Shown: positions 31,112 through 40,200 of the stretch, in pieces | How positions within the stretch are numbered: position 1 is the stretch's first letter | How the letters are laid out: every line of letters begins with the position of its first letter | Assembly: GCA_963519305.1 (NCBI GenBank) | Contig: CAUQMS010000006.1 | Location: forward strand, 139,510-203,509 | DNA length: 64,000 nucleotides | Source of the DNA: Ewingella sp963519305 | GTDB lineage: Bacteria > Pseudomonadota > Gammaproteobacteria > Enterobacterales > Enterobacteriaceae | Reading direction: 5' to 3' | Made by a program: the position numbers and the translations under genes | The notes under the pieces: generated by a model | The model's database searches: none | What the model was told of the DNA's origin: nothing | The model's input: only the letters and a program-made list of their open reading frames with translations

Positions 31112-32833
31112 TTAACCCCGTGCGCGAAAACGCGCATAGCGACCTGCATGGTTAATCAGCGTCTGGTGATCGCCTTGTTCGACGATCTGTCCTTCTTCCA
31201 TCACGCAAATCTTGTCCATGTTTTCGAGTCCGTACAGGCGGTGAGTAACCAGAACCAGCGTCTTGTCCTGACAGTGTTTGCTCAGCAACGCCAGAATGTG
31301 ACGCTCGGTTTCGGCGTCGAGACCCTCTGTCGGCTCATCCAGCAGCCAGAGCGGGGCGTTATGCAATAAACCGCGCGCCAGTCCAAGACGACGCTGTTCG
31401 CCGCCAGAAAGCTGCCTGCCGCCTTCTCCGAGCCAGGCGTTGAGCCCTTCACCTTCGAGCAGCACATGCAAATCCACGGCCTCGAGCGCCGACGCCAGTT
31501 CTGCGTCGCTGCTGTGAGGTGACGCCATCCGCAAGTTTTCACGCAGTGTATTATTAAAAATATGCACACGCTGGCTGACGACGCTCATCATCTGACGCAG
31601 GCTGGATTCAGCATAGTCGGCCAGCGGCTTATCGTTGAGCTTGATGCTGCCACTGTCCGCATCCCATGCGCGGGTTACCAGTTGCAGCAAAGTGGATTTA
31701 CCACAGCCGGTCTGACCGAGTAAAGCTACGTGCTCACCGGCCCTGATATTCAGCCCGATGCCTTTAAGCACCGGCAGCGGCTGTCCCGGATAGGTGAAGT
31801 TAAGATCTTCGATGTAAAGGTCGGCCTGATTCTGTGCCGAAGCACCCTGCATCGGGAAGGTCACCAAAGGTTGCTGTTCGATCACCTGACTGACGCGCTG
31901 GGCGCAAGCAATAACCTGCCCGAGATGCTGGAAAGCTGCGGCGACGGGGCCAAGCGCTTCAAAGGCAGCCAGCGGTGCGAAGACAAACAGGGCAATCAGT
32001 GCGCCGGGCTGCGCCAGAGTGGCGAATCCGCCAGCAGCCAGCCATAACATCAGTGTCACCGTCAGCCCCGCACAGGCAATAATCGTTGCCTGTGACAGTC
32101 CTGAGAGTTTTGCCTGCTGCTGCTGACGAGTCATCCATCGGCGCTCAATATCATCCAGCGTCTGGCGAAAACGTGCCTGCGCGCCAAATACCACCAACTC
32201 TGCCTGACCTTGTAACCACGCATTCAGCTGTGTGCGGTAAGCGCCGCGCAGGGTGGTCAGTTCGCGGCCGATTGGCTGGCCAGCGCGATAAAAAATCACA
32301 GGTAATAACAGCATCAGCGCCAGCATGATGGCACCGAGCGTCAGGGCCAGATTGAGATCCAGAAAGCTCAGGCCAAACGTGACGACTAAAATGATCACCA
32401 GCGCGCTGACCAGCGGGGAGATCACTCGCAGGTACAAGTGGTCAAGCGTATCAACGTCAGCCACCAGACGGTTCAGTAAATCTGCCTGACGAAAACGGGC
32501 AATGCCGCCCGGTGAGAGTGGCATGATTTTGGTAAACGTGAACACCCGCAGATGGGCCAGAACCCGAAACGTCGCATCGTGGCTCACCAGCCGCTCAGCG
32601 TAACGGCCTGCGGTGCGGAAAATGGCCGCACCGCGAACGCCCGCGGCAGGCAGCATGTAGTTGAACGTATATAAACCGGCCAGGCCGGCCACAGCCGATG
32701 CGGCAAGGAACCAGCCGGAAAGGGTCAGCAGCCCGATGCTGGCAAGCAGGGTGACAATCGCCAGAATGATACCCAATGACAACCGGAACCAGTGACGACG
32801 GTACAGCGCGAGGTAAGGCAGTAGAATTTTCAT
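31112..32833 (-). CDS. cydC: Glutathione/L-cysteine ABC exporter, subunit CydC
   Basis: CydC is half of the heterodimeric CydDC exporter that moves glutathione and cysteine to the periplasm and is needed for assembly of cytochrome bd and c-type cytochromes. From the ATG at 32833 it is 573 residues, the same as E. coli; a longer in-frame extension to 32944 overlaps cydD and is rejected. Six transmembrane segments span residues 15-310, followed by the nucleotide-binding domain with Walker A LLGQTGCGKST, signature LSGGEQRRLGLARGL and Walker B LWLLDEPTEGLDAET. Two nt separate it from the cydD stop, indicating tight coupling. Confidence 0.96.
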   Translation of the reverse strand: MKILLPYLALYRRHWFRLSLGIILAIVTLLASIGLLTLSGWFLAASAVAGLAGLYTFNYMLPAAGVRGAAIFRTAGRYAERLVSHDATFRVLAHLRVFTFTKIMPLSPGGIARFRQADLLNRLVADVDTLDHLYLRVISPLVSALVIILVVTFGLSFLDLNLALTLGAIMLALMLLLPVIFYRAGQPIGRELTTLRGAYRTQLNAWLQGQAELVVFGAQARFRQTLDDIERRWMTRQQQQAKLSGLSQATIIACAGLTVTLMLWLAAGGFATLAQPGALIALFVFAPLAAFEALGPVAAAFQHLGQVIACAQRVSQVIEQQPLVTFPMQGASAQNQADLYIEDLNFTYPGQPLPVLKGIGLNIRAGEHVALLGQTGCGKSTLLQLVTRAWDADSGSIKLNDKPLADYAESSLRQMMSVVSQRVHIFNNTLRENLRMASPHSSDAELASALEAVDLHVLLEGEGLNAWLGEGGRQLSGGEQRRLGLARGLLHNAPLWLLDEPTEGLDAETERHILALLSKHCQDKTLVLVTHRLYGLENMDKICVMEEGQIVEQGDHQTLINHAGRYARFRARG

Positions 32834-32835
32834 GG

Positions 32836-34602
32836 TTACAGCTCCTGACTGCGCTGGGCCAGCAAACGGGAGAACGCGCCGTCCTGACCGGCTAATTGCT
32901 GATAGCTGCCCTGTTCGATCAGCTGGCCTTTCCCCATCACCCATACCACATCGTAGTGTTCCGTATCTTCTAACTGATGCGTGACGAGAAGGGTGGTCTG
33001 TGACCTTGAAGCATCGGTCAGCGCCTGCATCACGCGTTTTTCGCTGTGTGCGTCCAGACTGGCGGTCGGTTCATCCAGCAGCAACAGCTGGCAGGGAGAG
33101 AGCAGGGCGCGGGCCACGGCGACACGCTGTGCCTGGCCGACAGACAGGCGGGCGGCGCTGTCACCCAGTTCGGTATCCAGACCTTGCGGCAACAGGGCTA
33201 AAAACTCACTGACATAGGCGCGTTCGATTGCCGTCCTGAGCTGCTCATCACTTGCATCAGGTTGGTTTAACAAGATGTTGGCGCGCAATGTTTGTTCAGG
33301 CAGGTGCGGATTTTGTCCCACCCAGCCAAGTTGCTGACGCCAGTCCTGGCGCCGGATGTCCCGTAATTCAAGCCCACCTGCCTGTAACGAACCCTGATAA
33401 GGCAAAAAGCCCAGCAGTGCGTTAAGCAGCGAGCTTTTTCCGGCCCCGCTCAGGCCGACAATGGCAACGCGGGTCCCTGCAGGTAAATCAAAATTGAGCG
33501 GTCCGGCCAGTTTTTTGCCATCCGGGGAGAGGATGACCAGATCTCTTGCAACCAGTGAAACCGGCGCTGTACTGCTCCAGGGTTGTGTGCCTTCGCCCTG
33601 AGTTTCCGCTTCTACTGTGAGGAATGTCAGCAGGCTCTCTGCGGCGCCCACGGCCTGTGCTTTGGCATGATAAAACGCGCCGAGGTCACGCAGTGGCTGG
33701 AAGAATTCCGGTGCGAGGATCAGCACCAGAAAACCGGCGAAAAGCGTGACCGGCGTGCCGTAGCTACCGAAATTCAATTCGCCCAGATAGGAGAAGCCAA
33801 AATAGACGGCGACAACGGCGATGGAGAGCGAAGCAAAAAATTCCAGCACGGCTGACGATAAAAACGCCAGACGCAGGACATCCATGGTTCTGGCACGAAA
33901 GTTCTCGGTTGAGCGGGTTATTTGGTCGGTTTCAGCCTGCGCGCGGTGGAACAGGCGTAGGGTGTCTAAGCCGCGCAGGCTGTCGAGGAAATTTCCGCTC
34001 AGGCGTGCGAGGGCGGTAAAGTTGCGGCGGTTGGCGTCCGCAGCTCCCATTCCAACGAGCGCCATAAAAATGGGGATCAGCGGCGCAGTGACCAGCAGGA
34101 TCATGCCTGCCGCCCAGTTGATCGGGAAAATACTCACCAGAATCAACAGCGGGATGATCCCTGCCAGAGCGATTTGCGGCAGATAGCGTGCGTAGTAGTC
34201 CTGCATCTCCTCGATTTGTTCAAGAATAATGGTAGCCCAGCTTCCTGCCGGTTTACCCTGAATCCATGCCGGTCCGAGCTTCTCCAGCCGGTCGAGCACC
34301 AGTCTGCGAATCTCCTGACGGATGATTTTGCCGCAGATAAAACCAACCTGTTCGCGTAGCCAAGTCACGACGGCGCGCAGAATGAACGTCAGCGCCAGCA
34401 GCATAAAACTTTGCAGCAGGGCTTCGCGCGGCGTGTGTTGGATAATCAGGCTGTGGAGGAGTCCGGCCATGAGCCAGGCTTGAGCAAGGATCAACAAACC
34501 CGAAAGTAAACCAAGCATCATTGACAGGCGTATCCAGCCCTTAGCCCGTGAGCTTTGTTGCTTTAACCAGCGGATCAGTTCTTGTTGTCGTGTTTTATTC
34601 AT
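32836..34602 (-). CDS. cydD: Glutathione/L-cysteine ABC exporter, subunit CydD
   Basis: This partner of CydC has 588 residues from the ATG at 34602 (MNKTRQQELIRWLKQQ), the E. coli length; the in-frame extension to 34719 is rejected on that basis. The N-terminal membrane domain has six predicted helices (LIIQHTPREALLQSFMLLAL and others). The ATPase domain has Walker A AIVGLSGAGKSSLLNAL, signature LSVGQAQRVAVARAL and Walker B LLLLDEPTASLDAHS. It is the first gene of cydDC-aat and lies downstream of trxB, from which it is separated by two terminator-type hairpins. Confidence 0.96.
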   Translation of the reverse strand: MNKTRQQELIRWLKQQSSRAKGWIRLSMMLGLLSGLLILAQAWLMAGLLHSLIIQHTPREALLQSFMLLALTFILRAVVTWLREQVGFICGKIIRQEIRRLVLDRLEKLGPAWIQGKPAGSWATIILEQIEEMQDYYARYLPQIALAGIIPLLILVSIFPINWAAGMILLVTAPLIPIFMALVGMGAADANRRNFTALARLSGNFLDSLRGLDTLRLFHRAQAETDQITRSTENFRARTMDVLRLAFLSSAVLEFFASLSIAVVAVYFGFSYLGELNFGSYGTPVTLFAGFLVLILAPEFFQPLRDLGAFYHAKAQAVGAAESLLTFLTVEAETQGEGTQPWSSTAPVSLVARDLVILSPDGKKLAGPLNFDLPAGTRVAIVGLSGAGKSSLLNALLGFLPYQGSLQAGGLELRDIRRQDWRQQLGWVGQNPHLPEQTLRANILLNQPDASDEQLRTAIERAYVSEFLALLPQGLDTELGDSAARLSVGQAQRVAVARALLSPCQLLLLDEPTASLDAHSEKRVMQALTDASRSQTTLLVTHQLEDTEHYDVVWVMGKGQLIEQGSYQQLAGQDGAFSRLLAQRSQEL

Positions 34603-34729
34603 CAGGCAATCAGTCTGCGCAGCAATACAGAAATCACTGTGGATATTTCTGCATAGGGTGACATGCGGGCCGGCGGGGAAATCAGAAGGATGCTGAAGAA
34701 GCCCGATCGCAGATCGCATGATCCAAAAA

Positions 34730-34749
34730 AGCGCCGCAGTGACGGCGCT
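34730..34749 (-). terminator. Second hairpin terminator between trxB and cydD
   Basis: On the minus strand AGCGCCG-TCACTG-CGGCGCT is followed by TTTTTTGG. It is about 100 nt downstream of the trxB terminator and has no annotated gene ending at it. Confidence 0.75.
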
Positions 34750-34840
34750 ATCAGCCGTTGTGTTCCGAGCTGAGTCGAAAGCCCGCTCATGTTACATGTT
34801 CAAAGTAAGACTGAAAACATTATCTATTTTTATAAAAAAA

Positions 34841-34864
34841 TAAGGCGGCTATTCAGCCGCCTTA
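34841..34864 (-). terminator. Rho-independent terminator of trxB
   Basis: TAAGGCGGCT-N4-AGCCGCCTTA, then TTTTTTTATAAA on the minus strand, 33 nt after the trxB stop. Confidence 0.9.
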
Positions 34865-34896
34865 TAGGTTATCGCGTGTACTGCCGTTGGGAATGA

Positions 34897-35865
34897 TCAG
34901 ACCGTGGCAGGTTTTACCAGACCGTCGAGATAACGTTCAGCATCCAGCGCGGCCATACAACCGGTACCGGCTGACGTAATCGCCTGACGGTAGATATGGT
35001 CCATCACATCGCCTGCGGCGAAGACGCCCGGAATGCTGGTCTGGGTTGCATTACCATGAATGCCTGACTGCACTTTGATATACCCATTTTCCAGCGCCAG
35101 CTGACCGTCAAAAATTGCGGTGTTCGGGCTGTGGCCGATAGCAATGAACACACCGGCAACGTCCAGCTTGCTCAGCTCATCGGTACGGGCATCGCGCAGA
35201 CTTGCACCGGTAACGCCCATCGGGTCGCCCAGAACTTCGTCCAGCGTTTTATGGGTATGCAGAACAATGTTGCCGTTTTTGGCTTTTTCGTTCAGACGGT
35301 CAATCAGAATTTTTTCTGCACGGAAGCTGTCACGACGGTGGATCAAATGCACTTCTTCGGCGATGTTTGCCAGATAAAGCGCCTCTTCGACGGCGGTATT
35401 ACCCCCACCGACTACGGCGACTTTCTGGTTGCGATAGAAGAAACCGTCACAGGTGGCACAGGCGGAAACGCCTTTGCCTTTGAACGCCTCTTCAGAGGGT
35501 AAGCCGATGTAACGCGCAGAAGCCCCGGTGGCGATGATTAACGCGTCGCAGGTGTATTCTTCGCTGTCGCCAAACAGACGGAATGGTCGGTTTTGTAAAT
35601 CGACTTTATTGATATGGTCGAAAATGATTTCGGTATTAAATTTTGCCGCGTGCTCGTGCATACGATCCATCAGACCGGGGCCGGTCAAACCTTCAGGGTC
35701 ACCCGGCCAGTTTTCTACTTCGGTCGTGGTGGTCAGCTGACCGCCTTTTTCCATGCCGGTGATCAGTACCGGATTCAGGTTGGCGCGGGCAGCATAAACC
35801 GCTGCGGTATAACCGGCAGGGCCTGAGCCTAAAATCAATAATTTACTGTGTTTAACCGTACTCAT
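34897..35865 (-). CDS. trxB: Thioredoxin-disulfide reductase
   Basis: TrxB reduces thioredoxins with NADPH through FAD and a redox disulfide. From the ATG at 35865 (MSTVKHSKLLILGSGPAGYTAAVY) it is 322 residues; a TTG two codons upstream at 35871 has better spacing to the GGAG, so the exact start is open. The FAD motif GSGPAGYTAA is at residue 13, the active-site pair is in ACATCDGFF (about 136-139), the NADPH motif is GGGNTAVEEALYL, and GVFAAGDVMD lies at the C-terminus. It is divergent from lrp, as in E. coli, and its own strong terminator follows. Confidence 0.97.
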   Translation of the reverse strand: MSTVKHSKLLILGSGPAGYTAAVYAARANLNPVLITGMEKGGQLTTTTEVENWPGDPEGLTGPGLMDRMHEHAAKFNTEIIFDHINKVDLQNRPFRLFGDSEEYTCDALIIATGASARYIGLPSEEAFKGKGVSACATCDGFFYRNQKVAVVGGGNTAVEEALYLANIAEEVHLIHRRDSFRAEKILIDRLNEKAKNGNIVLHTHKTLDEVLGDPMGVTGASLRDARTDELSKLDVAGVFIAIGHSPNTAIFDGQLALENGYIKVQSGIHGNATQTSIPGVFAAGDVMDHIYRQAITSAGTGCMAALDAERYLDGLVKPATV

Positions 35866-36601
35866 GAGCAATTCATCTCCGTGATGGGGACTAGCAATGA
35901 ACCGATTGTAGGGAAAAGCGCGCCGTAAAAAAAGTAAACTCAGATGTTGTTAGCGATTTGTCTGATAGTTTTTGCTTTTAAATCCGCGTAGAACAGATCC
36001 GCTGCCCGCTGTTAAGGCGGGTAACTGATTGATGGGCAGAGGAATATGAGCCGGCTGGATGTTCATTTCGGGTTCGTATTTTTTCGGACATGTGCCTTTT
36101 TCGAGCTAAATCCTGGCTTCTTGCAGGGTTTATCGCGGAAAAGTCCGCTAATTGTTTTGTTATTGTTGGTCGCAGAAAGATAGCTAAAAAGGACGTCGTG
36201 TCTTTTCAATCTGGCACGTTCTTCTGATTTTGCTTCTTTTACTTTGACAATCCGCTGTGCATTTGCGAAAACATCTAGGGACGAAGAAATTAATCGCCTG
36301 CCTGTGACTTGAAATTACACGATCAGCTGCTACCTGACTCGTTCGGGATTATGCATCGCTGGTTTTTTCTTGCGCAGGATTTAGTGAAAACAGCTGGCAG
36401 TATGCAAGCTATTAATTTCACAGCGTTATTTTTTCTCGGTATCAGGTCACTGAACGCATTTTCTTTCGACAGGGGACGAATGCGTTCATACAGGGTGCTA
36501 AAACCTATAACAATCGGGTCTTCGCTTGGGACAAACCCTGACACATTGAAGTTGGCTAGGGTATGGCAGGTGCAGGGAAGGACAGCAGAGAGATAATAAT
36601 A
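35866..36601. other. Long divergent intergenic region trxB-lrp
   Basis: 736 nt without a credible gene. It must hold the trxB promoter and the lrp promoter with its long untranslated leader (known to be several hundred nt in E. coli). A TTGACA at 36244-36249 could be a -35, but only weak -10 matches follow. A small hairpin GCGGA-AAAG-TCCGC (36135-36148) is followed by a T-rich run. ORFs in the region (36309-36596 plus, 36323-36673 minus) have no ribosome-binding site or recognisable product. Confidence 0.6.
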
Positions 36602-37096
36602 ATGGTAGACAATAAAAAACGTCCGGGAAAAGATCTCGATCGTATTGACCGTAACATCCTCAACGAATTGCAAAAGGATGGCCGGATTTCAAACGTCGAG
36701 CTTTCCAAACGTGTGGGATTATCACCAACGCCGTGCCTGGAGCGCGTTCGTCGTTTAGAACGTCAGGGCTTCATCAACGGTTATACTGCGTTGCTCAATC
36801 CACATTATCTGGATGCGTCGCTGCTGGTGTTTGTTGAAATAACACTCAACCGTGGTGCACCGGATGTATTTGAGCAATTCAATGCTGCAGTACAAAAACT
36901 TGAAGATATTCAGGAGTGTCATTTGGTTTCCGGGGACTTCGACTATTTGTTGAAAACCCGCGTACCTGATATGTCCGCTTACCGTAAGTTGTTAGGAGAG
37001 ACGTTACTTCGTCTGCCGGGCGTCAACGACACCCGCACCTATGTGGTGATGGAAGAAGTAAAACAAACTAACCGACTGGTCATTAAGACCCGGTAA
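36602..37096 (+). CDS. lrp: Leucine-responsive regulatory protein
   Basis: Lrp is a global regulator of amino-acid metabolism, transport and fimbriae that responds to leucine. The ATG at 36602 gives 164 residues, the E. coli length. The N-terminal helix-turn-helix (ISNVELSKRVGLSPTPCLERV, about 32-52) is followed by the RAM ligand and oligomerisation domain (LLVFVEITL, DIQECHLVSGDFDYLLKTRV). It is close to invariant in the order. Lrp is autoregulated, and its long leader fits post-transcriptional control. It precedes ftsK with a hairpin and a LexA box in the gap. Confidence 0.98.
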   Translation: MVDNKKRPGKDLDRIDRNILNELQKDGRISNVELSKRVGLSPTPCLERVRRLERQGFINGYTALLNPHYLDASLLVFVEITLNRGAPDVFEQFNAAVQKLEDIQECHLVSGDFDYLLKTRVPDMSAYRKLLGETLLRLPGVNDTRTYVVMEEVKQTNRLVIKTR

Positions 37097-37134
37097 AGGT
37101 TCAGGTGCAAAACCTTATAAAGTTAGCTACACTC

Positions 37135-37150
37135 CTGTGTATCTATACAG
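37135..37150 (+). promoter_or_regulatory. LexA (SOS) box upstream of ftsK
   Basis: CTGTGTATCTATACAG is a perfect CTGT-N8-ACAG LexA core with an AT-rich centre. It corresponds to the dinH SOS promoter known upstream of E. coli ftsK. Confidence 0.82.
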
Positions 37151-37155
37151 CTCTG

Positions 37156-37190
37156 GCGCCGAGGCCCGTTCTCGGCGCTGTTGCTTTTTC
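37156..37190 (+). terminator. Terminator of lrp / attenuator before ftsK
   Basis: GCGCCGAG-N7-CTCGGCGC, then TGTTGCTTTTTC. It lies 59 nt after the lrp stop and 28 nt before the ftsK start. Confidence 0.65.
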
Positions 37191-37217
37191 AGCCCACAGG
37201 AACCTGGAGAGCCTTTC

Positions 37218-40200
37218 TTGAGCCAGGAATATACAGAAGATAAAGACGTTACCTTGAAGAAACTGAGCAGTAGCCGCCGTGTATTGGAGGCTGTGCTGGT
37301 TGTGGTAGCCGTTTTCGCCGCGTACCTTATTGCGGCCTTGGTGAGTTTTAACCCGTCGGATCCAAGCTGGTCGCAAACCGCTTGGCATGGGCCTATCCAT
37401 AATTGGGGTGGTGGTGTCGGGGCCTGGATGGCCGATACTTTATTCTTCGTTTTTGGCGTATTAGCTTACGCAATTCCACCTATCATGCTTAGCCTGTGCT
37501 GGGCGGCGTTTCGCCAGCGTGATAATCAGGATCATGTCGATTATTTTTCGTTATCGCTGCGCCTTATCGGGACGCTGGCGCTCATTCTCACGTCTTGTGG
37601 ATTAGCCGCGTTTAACATCGATGACCTCTATTACTTCGCTTCCGGCGGTGTGATCGGCAGTTTGTTGGGTACGGCCATGACGCCGTGGTTTAACAATGTC
37701 GGTGCAACCATGGTGCTGCTTTGCGTCTGGGCAGCAGGTTTAACGCTGTTTACCGGCTGGTCCTGGCTGACCATTGCAGAGAAAATTGGCGGTGCGGTTC
37801 TGGGTGTGACCACCTTTATGACCAACCGTTCGCGCCGTGATGACGATGAAGAATATTACGACGACCGGCACGAACAGGACGTTCATGACGCGCAAGACGA
37901 TCCGCTGCTTGATAGCGATTATGTCCCTTCTGAAGCGGCACGCGCGGTGGCAGCCACCACGGCAGCCGTCGCCATAACGCCAGCCCCGGCTGCCGCAGAA
38001 GACGATGTGCTGTTCTCTGCGCCGTCCCTGCATGAATCCGCTCCTCAGGATACGCCGATTCAGCCAGCAGAGATTGCACAGCCCGCCGCGCCTGTCCATA
38101 TTCCTGCGCCGGATGCGACTATTGCACCTCCGCCGCCGTTATACAGTTTTGAAATTCCACAAGAAACACCAGCGCCACAGCAGCCTGCGCCGCATTCCGG
38201 ATATGATCAGGATGAACCGCATTTGGGTAACTGGAGTGCAGCGGCCAATCCGGCCTCTGAGCGTTCGCCGTTTGATTTCAGCACCGCACAGCGTGACAGC
38301 AGCGATGTGAACAGCGTTGCGGCAACGGCGGCACTGGCAACCGGGCTTGCACAGGCCGGGCAGTCGGCGGTGGCAGCTACTAATACCTTTATGCCTGCGT
38401 TCAGCGCAGTCAGCGAGGGTAATTCGCAAATCAAAAAAGGTGTCGGACCTGAGTTACCTCGTCCGAATCCGGTGCGTATTCCAACGCGTCGCGAGCTGGC
38501 ATCGTACGGCATCAAGCTGCCTTCCCAGCGAATGGCAGAGCAGCAGGAGCAGGAGAGTGCGCAGCAGCAGGCCGCTGACACTTCTGCCGATACCCTCAAT
38601 AATGTTCAGAGCGATGACGATCAGGCCTTGCAGGAAGCGGCACTGCGTCAGCAGTTTGCCCAACAGCAAAGTCAGCGTTATGGCGAAGAACATCAGGCCA
38701 CTGAGCAGGATGAAGAGGCTGCACTGGAGGAAGCGGCGTTGCGTCAGGCCTTTGCTGACCGTGAACAAAACCGCTATCAGCAGGACGCTGAGCAGCCGCT
38801 GGATTCCGTGCCTTATCAGGAACGCGCATTCTCGCCTGCGCCGGTTTCATCTCCTGCGTCAGAGGCCTTTGCCGCGGCGGCAATGAATATCAGTACACAT
38901 GACGCTTTCACGTTCTCGCCGATGGCCGATTTGGTAGATGACTCGCCTTCAGAGCCGTTATTTACCCTCTCACCGCAAAAAGAAGAGGAGCCTGAGGTTC
39001 CGACTTTCGGCCAGTCAGTGCACCGTCCGACTCATGCGCCGGTCGAGCCTATTGTGCAGTATGAAGCGCCGCAGCAGTCACAGGCAGCGCATCAGCCAAA
39101 TATGGATAGCCTTATCCACCCGTTCCTGATGCGCAATGAACAGCCGTTGGTGAAGCCAACGACACCGTTGCCGTCACTGGATTTGCTGACATCTCCACCG
39201 GTAGAGTCTGAACCGGTCGATGAGTTTGCTCTGGAACAGATGGGCAATTTGATTGAGGCCCGCCTCAACGACTACCGTATTAAAGCGGATGTTGTGGGCC
39301 GTCAGCCGGGGCCGGTGATCACCCGTTTTGAACTGGATCTGGCACCGGGTTTGAAAGCCGCACGTATTTCCAACCTCTCCCGCGACCTGGCCCGTTCTTT
39401 ATCGGCGGTAGCGGTGCGTGTGGTCGAGGTGATACCGGGTAAACCTTATGTGGGTCTGGAATTACCTAACAAGAAGCGTCAGACCGTGTATCTGAGGGAA
39501 GTGCTGGATTGCGCTAAGTTTAAGGACAGTCCTTCACCATTGACGATTGTGCTGGGTAAAGATATTTCCGGTGAGCCGGTGATAGCCGATCTGGCCAAAA
39601 TGCCACATTTACTGGTGGCCGGTACTACCGGTTCCGGTAAGTCTGTCGGCGTGAACGCCATGATCCTCAGTATGCTTTATAAGGCCACGCCGGAAGAAGT
39701 ACGTTTCATCATGATCGACCCGAAAATGCTCGAGTTGTCCGTATATGAAGGTATTCCGCATCTGCTGACTGAAGTGGTTACCGATATGAAAGATGCGGCC
39801 AATGCGCTGCGCTGGTGTGTCGGCGAAATGGAACGCCGCTATAAACTGATGTCAGCACTTGGTGTGCGTAATCTTGCGGGCTATAACGAACGCGTGGAAC
39901 AGGCGGAAGCGATGGGACGTCCAATTCCTGATCCGTTCTGGAAGCCGGGCGATGGCATGGCCGTGGAACCGCCGTTCCTTGGAAAAGAGCCGTTTATCGT
40001 GGTACTGGTCGACGAATTTGCTGACCTGATGATGACGGTGGGCAAAAAAGTCGAAGAGTTGATTGCCCGTCTGGCGCAGAAAGCCCGTGCGGCAGGTATT
40101 CACTTAGTCCTGGCGACTCAGCGTCCGTCGGTTGACGTTATCACCGGCCTGATAAAAGCCAACATTCCGACCCGAATTGCCTTTACGGTCTCGAGCAAAA

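Noticed and set aside
36309..36673. Overlapping 95- and 116-codon frames in the lrp leader region
   Set aside because: Neither has a ribosome-binding site, similarity to a known family or composition like the neighbouring genes; the minus-strand one runs into lrp itself.
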